A stretch of DNA of 9,474 nucleotides, taken from an uncultured Sutterella sp. Its GTDB lineage: Bacteria > Pseudomonadota > Gammaproteobacteria > Burkholderiales > Burkholderiaceae_F. The position numbers and the translations under genes were made by a program. Positions 1 through 7,298 of this stretch are shown here, in pieces. Each line of letters begins with the position of its first letter. Positions within the stretch are counted from its first letter, which is position 1. The notes under the pieces were generated by a model that saw nothing but the letters and a program-made list of their open reading frames with translations, was not told the origin of the DNA and did no database searches. The stretch is from NCBI GenBank assembly GCA_905192805.1, contig CAJJMF010000094.1, positions 1-9,474 of the forward strand, read 5' to 3'.

Positions 1-2451
1 CAATTCACTTGCTGTTATCTGTCAGGGAATGGCAAAAATGAATATATTCTGGCAACGGGGCTGCGTACCACGTTGACCGGTGCACTGGATGTTTCCTCAG
101 CAGAGGGCGCCTTAGTGGCTGATCAAGCTCAACTGACTGCGACGACGGTGGATCTCAGTGCTAAGCAGGATGTGACGCTGGAACACACCGCGTTGACCAG
201 CACTCAGGATCTTGGGCAAGGTCAAGTGGCACTCACCGTGAAGTCGCGTGAGGGTAACGTGTTAGCGGACAATGCCGAACTCACCACGGCTCGTAGTGTG
301 CTGGTTGAAGCCCAAGTGAAAGTGAGTCTGCGTGACTCGCACTTCGATATCCAAAAGGGTGGGGCCGAATTGACCGCACTTACGGATGACTTAGACCTTA
401 CCCGTGCCACGGGTCTCAAGGGTGATTACCTCCGCTTTACCTCGGGTGGTTCGGTCACGATGGACGGTTTAGCGGTTGAAGCGCGCGAACTCTTCCACGT
501 GGTGGCCGAAGGTGACCTGAATGCGGCGGGTATGGACCTTACGCTCGGTACGGAAACGGGTAAGGGTAACCTTACCTTAGTGGCTGAAACCGGTACCGTG
601 GATATCAACAATGCCGATATCAAGGGTCAGGTTGGCCATATTGAGTTAGAGGGTCAGCAGGGTGTCAATGTCGAGAACGTGTTTGCCAAGGACAAACCGT
701 TCGAAGCGACGAGTATCGAACTGACCTCGAGTGCTGGGGATGTGAAGTTAGGGTCGCAAGCCCAGAATATCGAAACGACCGAAGACTTACGCCTCACCGG
801 ACATACCCTCAATCAGGGTAACCTGCCCGAAGGTTCGCGCCTCGTCTCGTCGTCGGGTGACATCGCGCTCGAATCGGGTGCGGGTCCCTTGAGCTTAGGC
901 CGCGATACGCACATTGAAGCTCAGGCGGGTGATGTGGGTATCCAAACGCCTGGCGACTTGTCGGTGGCGGATAACTCCGACATTAAGGCTAAGGAAACGT
1001 TGGCGCTACAAAGCGGTAGCAACTTCACGGCCGATGGTCGTGTGGGCCTCTTGGGTAGCACGGTCGACGTGGATGCTCAAACGGGCAATATCCGCTTCAA
1101 TGGTGACGTGGTGGTCGGTGACGCTGATCCCCATCAAGGTAAAGCGAATGTCGAGCTCTATGCTGGCGAAAGTATCCTCCAAACCGAAGGTGAGGGCGAT
1201 ACCGGGGTTCGCGGTAACCATCTGGTGGCTACGGCTCAAAAGGGCGTGGTGCAGTTAGGGGCTTACACCGACGAAATGAGTGCGGGTAACGCGATGAACG
1301 CGATCGATATCGAGTCGGCGGGCTCCGTTGAGTTAGGCCTCGCCAATCGCTCGACGACGCTGGCGATCAACGAACGCGAAGGTGGTCACATCGAAGGCTC
1401 GCTCTCGGTCTTGGGTCAAAATAATGACCTTCAGATCATGAATGATCTCTCGGCAGAGGGTGAATTGGTGCTCCACGGTAAGAGCGTTGAAGCACCGCAC
1501 TTAGCGAGTAAAGAACGCTTAGTGCTCACCTCGGCCGTATACGATCAGTCGCGTGATGACGGCGTACACGTTCAGACGCTCAACGCTCCGACAAGTTCGA
1601 TCTTTACGAACTTCGGTGATGTGACGATCGGAGAACTCAAAGCGACGGGTGGCAAGACCGAAATTTATCGCCAAAACCGTGAAACGCAAGGTCTGGTCCA
1701 ATTCGGTCGTATTGAGTCGGCCGCTACCACGTTGGTCTACAACGGCAATGGCAACATCATTGGTAATTCGGGTTCGGGGTACGACACCTTCTACTTGGTG
1801 ACGGGTACTCAAGGTAATGTGATTGGTCGTGGTTCGTTTGAGTCGACGATCGATAAGGTCGGTGTGGTCCGCTACGGCGGTAACTTCACCCCGCAACTCG
1901 GTATCGATTTTATTCGTAGTTTGAATGCCGCGACGACCGTCGCTGCAGGGTTACCGTTTATTAACGCCAGTAACCTCAAACTCGAATACGCGGCACGCGA
2001 TCAACAAGAAGTGCGCCCGATCCAGGTGGCAGACTTCCTGTCGCCCACGAGCGAATTCTTTGGGTTAGCGAGCCGTGCGGATGCTGCGTCGATGTCGATT
2101 GAAACCAATCGGTCGATCTCCTCGGATGTGGTAACGCCGATCACGGTACCGGCCTTGGATAGCGAAACGGTGGACAACCGAGTGAATCTGATGGGTGAAC
2201 GCTTCATTAAGCTCGAGGTGGTTCAGCCTGATGATGAGGGTGACGGCTTTACGCTCTCGCGACTTGACATCGAGCCTTCGTTGGCGCAGTTAAGTGACGC
2301 GACGTTGGCACCGGACGCGAAGTCGCAGCTCAAGATCGACGATCCGAATTGGCGTGAACACTTTGAAAACATGGGTCAAGGTCGCATTCGTGACCTACGT
2401 CCCAACGAGGAACGTCAGCTTGACTACTCGTGGTTGATCTCACAAAACTAA
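1..2451 (+). CDS. C-terminal part of a large beta-helical filamentous-haemagglutinin/adhesin-like surface protein (5' partial)
   Basis: The frame is open from the first base to a TAA at 2449-2451, giving 816 codons. The first possible start inside is a TTG at 73 with no ribosome site, so the true start most likely lies left of the window. Roughly codons 25-560 are repeats of about 20 residues in the pattern hydrophobic-x-hydrophobic-x-x-x-G-x-hydrophobic (LVAETGTVDINNADIKG, LVSSSGDIALESG), as in the right-handed beta-helix of haemagglutinin-type exoproteins. A less repetitive tail follows, ending in YSWLISQN. There is no visible beta-barrel translocator, LPXTG or membrane anchor at the C terminus, which fits a two-partner (TpsA-like) or otherwise released protein better than a classical autotransporter; this is inference. 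From codon 25 on there is no cysteine, as is usual for such exoproteins, and tryptophan occurs only near the end. Adhesion is the probable role, but the ligand is unknown. Confidence 0.72.
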   Translation, partial: QFTCCYLSGNGKNEYILATGLRTTLTGALDVSSAEGALVADQAQLTATTVDLSAKQDVTLEHTALTSTQDLGQGQVALTVKSREGNVLADNAELTTARSVLVEAQVKVSLRDSHFDIQKGGAELTALTDDLDLTRATGLKGDYLRFTSGGSVTMDGLAVEARELFHVVAEGDLNAAGMDLTLGTETGKGNLTLVAETGTVDINNADIKGQVGHIELEGQQGVNVENVFAKDKPFEATSIELTSSAGDVKLGSQAQNIETTEDLRLTGHTLNQGNLPEGSRLVSSSGDIALESGAGPLSLGRDTHIEAQAGDVGIQTPGDLSVADNSDIKAKETLALQSGSNFTADGRVGLLGSTVDVDAQTGNIRFNGDVVVGDADPHQGKANVELYAGESILQTEGEGDTGVRGNHLVATAQKGVVQLGAYTDEMSAGNAMNAIDIESAGSVELGLANRSTTLAINEREGGHIEGSLSVLGQNNDLQIMNDLSAEGELVLHGKSVEAPHLASKERLVLTSAVYDQSRDDGVHVQTLNAPTSSIFTNFGDVTIGELKATGGKTEIYRQNRETQGLVQFGRIESAATTLVYNGNGNIIGNSGSGYDTFYLVTGTQGNVIGRGSFESTIDKVGVVRYGGNFTPQLGIDFIRSLNAATTVAAGLPFINASNLKLEYAARDQQEVRPIQVADFLSPTSEFFGLASRADAASMSIETNRSISSDVVTPITVPALDSETVDNRVNLMGERFIKLEVVQPDDEGDGFTLSRLDIEPSLAQLSDATLAPDAKSQLKIDDPNWREHFENMGQGRIRDLRPNEERQLDYSWLISQN

Positions 2452-2465
2452 GGGATAAACGCTGA

Positions 2466-2499
2466 GGGTAGGCTCCCAAAGGAGGACAACCGCCTACCC
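2466..2499. repeat. Inverted repeat, hairpin 1 of the convergent spacer
   Basis: GGGTAGGC at 2466-2473 pairs perfectly with GCCTACCC at 2492-2499 around an 18-nt loop. It begins 15 bp after the adhesin stop. No T-run follows on either strand, so on its own it is not a standard intrinsic terminator. It could protect the mRNA 3' end or help hairpin 2. Confidence 0.6.
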
Positions 2500-2508
2500 A
2501 CTCCCAGT

Positions 2509-2535
2509 AAGAGGACGCTTAACCGCGTCCTCTTT
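2509..2535 (+). terminator. Probable terminator of the adhesin gene (hairpin 2)
   Basis: AAGAGGACGC at 2509-2518 pairs perfectly with GCGTCCTCTT at 2525-2534 around the 6-nt loop TTAACC. The stem ends in TTT on the + strand, so the U-tract is short. It lies about 60 bp after the adhesin stop and is the best candidate terminator for that gene. The stem could also act on the minus strand as a back-up for ttrBA. Confidence 0.65.
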
Positions 2536-2551
2536 GCGTGAGGGATACCTC

Positions 2552-2595
2552 AAAAAAACGATGCCCGTGAAGTAACCCACCGTTACTCACGGGCA
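2552..2595 (-). terminator. Intrinsic terminator of the ttrBA operon (hairpin 3)
   Basis: The arms are 2562-2576 and 2582-2595. They pair over 14 bp with one bulged A and a 5-nt loop, CCACC. On the minus strand the stem is followed after three bases by seven T (the A-run at 2552-2558). This is a textbook rho-independent terminator, about 60 bp downstream of the ttrA stop. Confidence 0.9.
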
Positions 2596-2606
2596 CCGAC
2601 TCGACG

Positions 2607-2652
2607 CTACGGACCCATTCGGCGGGAATCAGGGCACCGAACGGGTCCGTAG
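2607..2652. repeat. Long inverted repeat directly after the ttrA stop (hairpin 4)
   Basis: The 16-nt arms at 2607-2622 and 2637-2652 pair with a single mismatch around a 14-nt loop. The outer ten pairs, CTACGGACCC with GGGTCCGTAG, are perfect. The stem begins 5 nt after the ttrA stop codon and no U-tract follows it. A role in stabilising the ttrBA mRNA against 3' exonucleases is a plausible inference. Confidence 0.7.
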
Positions 2653-2657
2653 GTCAC

Positions 2658-5600
2658 TTAGGAGACTTTGGTGACTTTCGCGGGCAGGCCTTGGCGTACC
2701 GTCGACCCGCACACCCAGTCTACCCACGGCGACGTAATCGCTTTCGAGCGGTCAACGAGACCCAAATCGTTCAAGTTAATCCCACGAGCAAGTGCGGGAT
2801 TGCCTTCAACTACGTTTCCGTCGATGACGTAACTCGATGCGCCTAAACCCGTATGGCCATAGCCGTGCTCAATGGCAATCGTGCCAGGCATGACTCCGTC
2901 AATGGCCATGACCGTAGCTTTGGCTTTACCACCAGGCGTCGTGATGAGAAGGGTATCCCCCGTCTTGATGCCCAGCTTCTTGGCATCCTTGAGATTCATC
3001 GCGACAATCCCTTCGGATTTGACGTTGTGTAAGCGCAATAAGTGCCCCGTCATGCTGTTCATAACGTTGGACTTAAAGCTCATCAACTCAAAGGGCCATG
3101 CCTTCTTCGGGTAGCGTTTTTCAACTGGTACATTGTCCGCGAATTGCGCATCGAAGTAGGTGGGACAACCATGGTACGGTTTCCCATCATGGTAGTTGCG
3201 TGCTCGAGCCACATCCGGGTTCCAGACCTGTAGACAGGCCTTCCATTGTCCGGTTAGGTTGTCTCCGTCCCACGCACTTGCTTTAGGCGCAAAACGTCCC
3301 CCCTTGGCATACACATTCGCTACCTTGAGGACTTCTTCGGGCTTGAGCGTGGCCTTTAAGTCATCCATGATGCGTGTGACGCCCGTGAGCGTAATATCCT
3401 TGTCGCTTGCATCCTGAACGGGCTCTTTGCCATCAAACGCAATGTTGGCGGCTGCACGCAAGAAGAAGTCTTGGGCACGGTTTAAGGCGTAGCCTTTCTT
3501 CTCTTTATCCTGAATGGCGTTTTCCCCGAAGCCAGGCAATTTCATCGCTTTGGCGACCGCGATAATGAAGGCCTCCATACCGACCGTATCCCCTTCAGCG
3601 GTTTTGACGTTCGGAGAGGCCACTGCCGGCCAGCGGGCCGTGCTGGTTTTGCTCGGTACTCCTGCCCAGGGCGTACTAAAGCCCCAGCTTTCAAAGGCGT
3701 GTACGTCAGGAACGATATAGTCCGCGAGCGCTGTGGTTTCGTTCATATACGCGTCAATAGCGATGATGAGTGGGAGCTTCTTGGGGTCCTTGAGTTGTTC
3801 AACGTAGTGTTGCATCCCGGGAATCCCGTAGACGGGGTTCGTCATGTGGCTGATCCACGCCTTTAATGGGTAGGGGTAGCCTTGTAAGGCCGAGGTGATC
3901 ATCTCGGAGAGTTGACCTCCCACAAACGGGTACCACGCAGCACGCGCCGGGTAGGGGTTCTTCCCGGCGGCGACTAAGCGCTTAAATTCGCTTGACTTTT
4001 CGTAGAAACGCTTACTACGAGCGAGGTTGGTACCCTTGGGTTTGACCATGTTGGGGAAGGCCGCCAAGTTGTAGCGTGGGCCTGGGCCAAAGTCCTTAAA
4101 CTTCCCGCCCCCGATGCTCATACCGCCTTTCTTATTCATGTTTCCGACCATGACATTCAACATCAAGATCGCCCAGGCCGTGTAAAAGCCCGTGCTATGC
4201 ATGGTGCCCCCGTGCGTGATCGCACTTGCCTTGGTACCATGGGAGGTGAACTCTTTCGCAAGACGTACGATCGTGTCCGCGGGTACGCCCGAGAGTTTGG
4301 CATAGCCGTTAATCGTCTTTTTCTGGACGGATTCTTTAAGTAAGGTCATCGCGGACTTCACACGCACAACCGTACCATCCTTGAGTGTGACGCGTTGGTC
4401 GACGTAAAGCGTCGCTTTGGTGCAGTCTTTGGCCGCTTTGAGTTCGCCCGTTTCGGCACACTTCACGATGTCGTAGTTTTCCGTGACTTTGTCTTCAGGG
4501 TTGGGAGCGGTGCCTGTTAAGAGGGCCTCGGTTAAAGCCTGACCATAAAGTTCCCCTAAGCGTTTTTTGTCGCCTTGAATGACATCCACCATAAAGAGGT
4601 GGGTGGCGTTGGCGTAGGAAACTCCTCCCGCGGCCTTCATCGCCGCTTCGCTCGGCAGGGTTAAATAGCCTTCGTTATAACGTTCGTTTTCGATGATCCA
4701 GCGTAGCATCCCGAGCGCTAACGCAAGATCACCACCGGGTTTCACTGGTACCCATTCATCGTCACTGACGGCCACACTGGTACTTAATTCCAAACGCGGT
4801 GCGACGACCGTGTATTTAAACCCGTCACGAACGCGGCCTTCAGCCAATTGACGAGCCTGACGCTTGAAGGGGTTACCTGACTGGGCGGGGGAGGTGCCCA
4901 TAAAGAGAATGTATTCGGCATGTTCCCAGTCAGGTTTCCCGTGAGCGTTGTTATTGAGGTCGTTCAAGACGGCGCCCGAACCGGCACGGTAGGAGAGCCC
5001 ACAGTAAGAGCCGTGTGAACCAAAGTTAATCGTGCCAAAGGCGCCATTGGCAAAGCGCTTTAAGAGTGGCTGACGGCCTTCGGGACCAGCAAACGTGACA
5101 AGCAATTGATTGGCTTTGGGACCGTAGTCGGGGTTCTCGGCATCGACGGGCGTTTCCACGTCACGAATGGCTTTTAAGCCATCCACATGGCCTTCACCAA
5201 ACAAATCTCCGCCTTCGACGACTTCTTTGACGAGTTCTTCAAAACTGATGGTTTTCCACTTGCCTTCGCCACGCTTACCGACGCGCTTCAAGCACTGCGT
5301 CAAACGGTAGGGGCTTGTGAGTCCTTCGACGAGGGCCGCCCCACGAGCGCAGGCCGTCGCACGCATCGCATAACCCGACTCACCGGCGAGCATCACTTCG
5401 CTTTTTTCGATGGGCTGATTAAACCCAAAGAAATTCTCCGAAGAAAGCGGATGGTAGGGGTTCCCCGTGACGCGCAAGACGCGGTTCGCCTGATAGTCGA
5501 CTCGCGCTCGTAGCCCACAGAGTGTCCAACAGCCCAAACACTGTAAGTTCGCTACGATTTGGGTGGGGTTCGGGTTGAGTTTTCCGTCCGCCACTTTGTA

Positions 5601-5780
5601 TTCGGGAACGAGCGAGTTGCCGTGCAACTTGGAGCGAACTTTACCGCCTCCACGGGTTTTAAAGGATTCCGGTTCGGGGGCTTTTTGAGGGGTAGGGGCT
5701 TGGGTTGCACACGCGCTCAAAAGCGTCACGCCACCAGCGGCCACGGTGCCCTTTAAGACAGTACGACGTTGTTTATCCAT
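2658..5780 (-). CDS. ttrA: Tetrathionate reductase catalytic subunit A (molybdopterin, [4Fe-4S]; Tat-exported, predicted lipoprotein)
   Basis: TtrA reduces tetrathionate to thiosulfate in the periplasm, taking electrons from TtrB. The 1040-residue product closely follows Salmonella TtrA (about 1020) as I recall it. Shared blocks include KRVGKRGEGKW, EVVEGGDLFGEGHVDGL, MGTSPAQSGNPFKRQARQLA and the C-terminal VRQGLPAK. The N terminus has a Tat motif (QRRTVLKG, R5-R6) ending in a lipobox, L21-S-A-C24. A [4Fe-4S] motif follows: C81, C84, C88 and C144. C260 in GSHGSYCGLSYRAG is the probable molybdenum ligand. The C-terminal molybdopterin-dinucleotide-binding domain spans about residues 895-1030. 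The ATG lies 11 bp after ttrB, and its site AAGGAG (5788-5793) overlaps the ttrB stop, so the two genes are co-transcribed and probably translationally coupled. The related PhsA/PsrA and ArrA families are less likely given the long TtrA-specific blocks. No frameshift is visible. Confidence 0.95.
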   Translation of the reverse strand: MDKQRRTVLKGTVAAGGVTLLSACATQAPTPQKAPEPESFKTRGGGKVRSKLHGNSLVPEYKVADGKLNPNPTQIVANLQCLGCWTLCGLRARVDYQANRVLRVTGNPYHPLSSENFFGFNQPIEKSEVMLAGESGYAMRATACARGAALVEGLTSPYRLTQCLKRVGKRGEGKWKTISFEELVKEVVEGGDLFGEGHVDGLKAIRDVETPVDAENPDYGPKANQLLVTFAGPEGRQPLLKRFANGAFGTINFGSHGSYCGLSYRAGSGAVLNDLNNNAHGKPDWEHAEYILFMGTSPAQSGNPFKRQARQLAEGRVRDGFKYTVVAPRLELSTSVAVSDDEWVPVKPGGDLALALGMLRWIIENERYNEGYLTLPSEAAMKAAGGVSYANATHLFMVDVIQGDKKRLGELYGQALTEALLTGTAPNPEDKVTENYDIVKCAETGELKAAKDCTKATLYVDQRVTLKDGTVVRVKSAMTLLKESVQKKTINGYAKLSGVPADTIVRLAKEFTSHGTKASAITHGGTMHSTGFYTAWAILMLNVMVGNMNKKGGMSIGGGKFKDFGPGPRYNLAAFPNMVKPKGTNLARSKRFYEKSSEFKRLVAAGKNPYPARAAWYPFVGGQLSEMITSALQGYPYPLKAWISHMTNPVYGIPGMQHYVEQLKDPKKLPLIIAIDAYMNETTALADYIVPDVHAFESWGFSTPWAGVPSKTSTARWPAVASPNVKTAEGDTVGMEAFIIAVAKAMKLPGFGENAIQDKEKKGYALNRAQDFFLRAAANIAFDGKEPVQDASDKDITLTGVTRIMDDLKATLKPEEVLKVANVYAKGGRFAPKASAWDGDNLTGQWKACLQVWNPDVARARNYHDGKPYHGCPTYFDAQFADNVPVEKRYPKKAWPFELMSFKSNVMNSMTGHLLRLHNVKSEGIVAMNLKDAKKLGIKTGDTLLITTPGGKAKATVMAIDGVMPGTIAIEHGYGHTGLGASSYVIDGNVVEGNPALARGINLNDLGLVDRSKAITSPWVDWVCGSTVRQGLPAKVTKVS

Positions 5781-5791
5781 GACGAGACTCC

Positions 5792-6511
5792 TTAAACGCT
5801 TTTATTCACCAAGACGGGTTGGCCCTTCACTTGACTCTGGAAGGCTTGATCGAGCCCCAGATAAAAGACATAGGGTTCGGTACCGGCTTCAGGTTTTAAA
5901 ACTTTCAAGTCCGATTTGTGCGCGTCAAAGAGTTGACGCACCTGACTCTTGGGGTCTGCTAAGTCGCCAATGATGCGAGCCCCACCGACGCAACTCTCGA
6001 CACAGGCGGGCAAAAGACCCACTTCTAAGCGATGTTCACAGAAGGTGCATTTGTCGGCCGTTTTGGTATCGGGATTGATAAAGCGGGCATCGTAGGGACA
6101 GGCCTTCACACATAACCCACACGCAATACACGTCGTTTTATCGATGATCACGATGCCGTTAGGTTCTTTGTAAGTGGCCTTCACCGGGCAAACGGGAACA
6201 CAGGGAGGATTGTTGCAGTGGTTGCAGAGTCGGGGAAGCAGTAAGTTGTCGACCGTGTGTTGACCATCGGTCACTTCCCACTGCTCAACGGTGGTGCGGA
6301 ATTTACCCATGGGGGTATCGTTTTCAATCGTACAGCTCACCGTACAGGCTTGACAGCCAATGCAACGACGCAAATCGATGATCATGGCGTAACGTTTGGT
6401 TTTGCCGTCCGACGTGGGCGCTTCAAACGCAAGCGACTCGAGTGGGACGAAACTGGCTCCAAAAGTGAGTGCGCTGAAGGCTTTCAGCATAGAGCGTTTT
6501 TGACTATCCAT
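5792..6511 (-). CDS. ttrB: Tetrathionate reductase electron-transfer subunit B (four [4Fe-4S] clusters)
   Basis: TtrB passes electrons to TtrA. I start it at the ATG at 6511 (239 residues), because MDSQKRSMLK matches the start of Salmonella TtrB and AGGAG sits 6 nt upstream at 6518-6522. An in-frame ATG at 6571 would add 20 residues, but it overlaps the likely -10 box. Sixteen cysteines form four ferredoxin-type groups: C50/53/56/60, C96/99/104/108, C128/131/134/138 and C155/158/170/174. Family blocks include CIGCQACTVSCTIEN, LLPRLCNHC, CPYDARFIN and LLPACVESCVGGARIIGD. The signal peptide has Lys-Arg (K5-R6) in place of twin arginine, as reported for Salmonella TtrB. It is the first gene of the operon. 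In Salmonella the order is ttrB-ttrC-ttrA; here ttrC is missing between the two. Confidence 0.95.
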   Translation of the reverse strand: MDSQKRSMLKAFSALTFGASFVPLESLAFEAPTSDGKTKRYAMIIDLRRCIGCQACTVSCTIENDTPMGKFRTTVEQWEVTDGQHTVDNLLLPRLCNHCNNPPCVPVCPVKATYKEPNGIVIIDKTTCIACGLCVKACPYDARFINPDTKTADKCTFCEHRLEVGLLPACVESCVGGARIIGDLADPKSQVRQLFDAHKSDLKVLKPEAGTEPYVFYLGLDQAFQSQVKGQPVLVNKSV

Positions 6512-6517
6512 AGGATT

Positions 6518-6522
6518 CTCCT
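6518..6522 (-). promoter_or_regulatory. Ribosome-binding site that fixes the ttrB start
   Basis: On the minus strand AGGAG lies 6 nt before the ATG at 6511. The longer reading frame that begins at 6571 has no comparable site upstream. Confidence 0.8.
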
Positions 6523-6569
6523 GGGGTCGTGGGCACAGTAGGCCCGGAGGATAGAAAGGGATCTCGCTC

Positions 6570-6575
6570 ATTGTA
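6570..6575 (-). promoter_or_regulatory. Candidate -10 box of the ttrBA promoter
   Basis: TACAAT on the minus strand matches five of six bases of TATAAT. It would place transcription start near 6563 and give a leader of about 50 nt. No good -35 is seen at 16-18 bp, as expected for an activator-dependent promoter. The FNR-like box is centred about 74 bp upstream of this start. An alternative weaker -10, GATACT, lies at 6595-6600. Confidence 0.45.
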
Positions 6576-6630
6576 GGAAAGGCGTCTCGGATGAAGTATC
6601 AGGGTTTTCGCGGTTGAAACGCCTTAAATG

Positions 6631-6644
6631 TTGATTATTGTCAA
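6631..6644. promoter_or_regulatory. FNR/CRP-type binding site upstream of ttrB
   Basis: TTGATTATTGTCAA matches nine of the ten specified bases of the FNR consensus TTGAT-N4-ATCAA. It lies between the divergent ttrBA operon and the unknown secreted gene, 120 bp upstream of the ttrB start. FNR is known to be required for ttr expression in Salmonella, so anaerobic activation is a reasonable inference. A CRP-family relative could bind instead. Confidence 0.6.
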
Positions 6645-7181
6645 TAAATAATAAAGTATTTAATATCGTTAAATGTTTTAAAACTCAATGTTAAGTTTAA
6701 TTATCAAAGGAGAGCGATTTTTACTGAACCATTATTTAGTAAAATTAAACGCATTACGCAATTTGTTTAGCCTATTTTGACGATAAATAGGCCCTTACTG
6801 GGAGGAGTATCACCGTATTCCGTATCGACGTGATGTCTGGTTAGTCAAGAAAAATCAGTATGTTATGGTGTTAGTTGCGAAGCCTTTAAGCTCCCGACCA
6901 TGACCTAAAGTAAGGAAAGCAGTGAGCGTTAGGAGGCAATCGTTGAGAGGCGACTTGAGGAGAGTGTCTGAGCGAGAGAATGGCGCGTTTGCTGAGAATG
7001 GGTATGGGTTAGTCTAAACACTAGAAATTAAAAATAAAGAAATAGAAAATAGTTTATTTAATTTTTTCAATTAATCTCTCTAAATCTTTACATTAATAAC
7101 ACAAAATGATTGCGTTTATCCTAGTAAGGGAAGGGAAAACGTATTCGATCTCGCTATGGGCACGAGTGGGGCGGTCGGGTT
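6645..7181. other. AT-rich divergent spacer without a convincing gene
   Basis: The stretch is markedly more AT-rich than the flanking genes, especially 6645-6790 and 7015-7105. The middle, 6787-7010, has a composition closer to coding DNA and holds the possible gene fragment listed separately. The 9-bp word TTAAATGTT occurs at 6624-6632 and again at 6669-6677, a 45-bp spacing of about four helical turns that might mark a tandem regulator site. No tRNA-like or terminator-like fold was found. Confidence 0.5.
6787..6903 (+). pseudogene. Possible remnant of a coding sequence (about 38 codons, no start)
   Basis: The frame runs from a stop at 6784-6786 to a TGA at 6901-6903 and includes EEYHRIPYRRDVWLVKKNQ followed by YVMVLVAKPL. 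The alternation of aromatic, basic and beta-branched residues is protein-like and the local base composition resembles the genes rather than the AT-rich flanks. There is no initiator or ribosome site at its head; the only internal ATG would leave 12 residues. It may be the decayed end of a lost gene or a chance open frame. I do not recognise the family. Confidence 0.2.
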
Positions 7182-7190
7182 TGCTACAAT
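7182..7190 (+). promoter_or_regulatory. Extended -10 promoter candidate for the unknown secreted protein gene
   Basis: TGCTACAAT has the TGn extension plus TACAAT, five of six to TATAAT. There is no clear -35 at 17 bp, which extended -10 promoters can do without. Transcription would start near 7197 and leave a leader of about 100 nt before the ATG at 7299. Confidence 0.45.
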
Positions 7191-7199
7191 GCCTTAACG

Positions 7200-7259
7200 A
7201 CCACACGGTGTGTTCTGTGGTCAACAACGTGACCCAAGTGGACACAGACATCGTGTCCA
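7200..7259 (+). promoter_or_regulatory. Two inverted repeats in the leader of the secreted-protein gene
   Basis: ACCACA (7200-7205) pairs with TGTGGT (7216-7221), and within this lies the near-palindrome CACACGGTGTG (7202-7212). TGGACAC (7239-7245) pairs with GTGTCCA (7253-7259) around a 7-nt loop. The first begins where transcription is predicted to start, so it could be an operator. Both could also fold in the mRNA leader. No known riboswitch pattern is recognised. Confidence 0.4.
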
Positions 7260-7298
7260 ACGAGTCAGACGACCTTTTTGTTTGTGAGTGGGAGGCCA

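Noticed and set aside
914..1258. Open frame of 114 codons inside the adhesin, + strand
   Set aside because: It overlaps the adhesin in another frame, is rich in W, R and V as expected for a shifted read, and has no ribosome site.
5187..5513. Plus-strand frame of 108 codons inside ttrA
   Set aside because: Antisense to the highly conserved TtrA sequence; a shadow frame.
6512..6571. ttrB starting 20 codons earlier at 6571
   Set aside because: The added residues precede the Tat signal, have no ribosome site, and overlap the candidate -10 box; the ATG at 6511 has AGGAG and matches the family.
6922..7017. Small GTG-started frame (31 codons) preceded by AAGGA
   Set aside because: Short, R/G/E-rich, with no recognisable feature; a purine-rich stretch easily produces such a site by chance.
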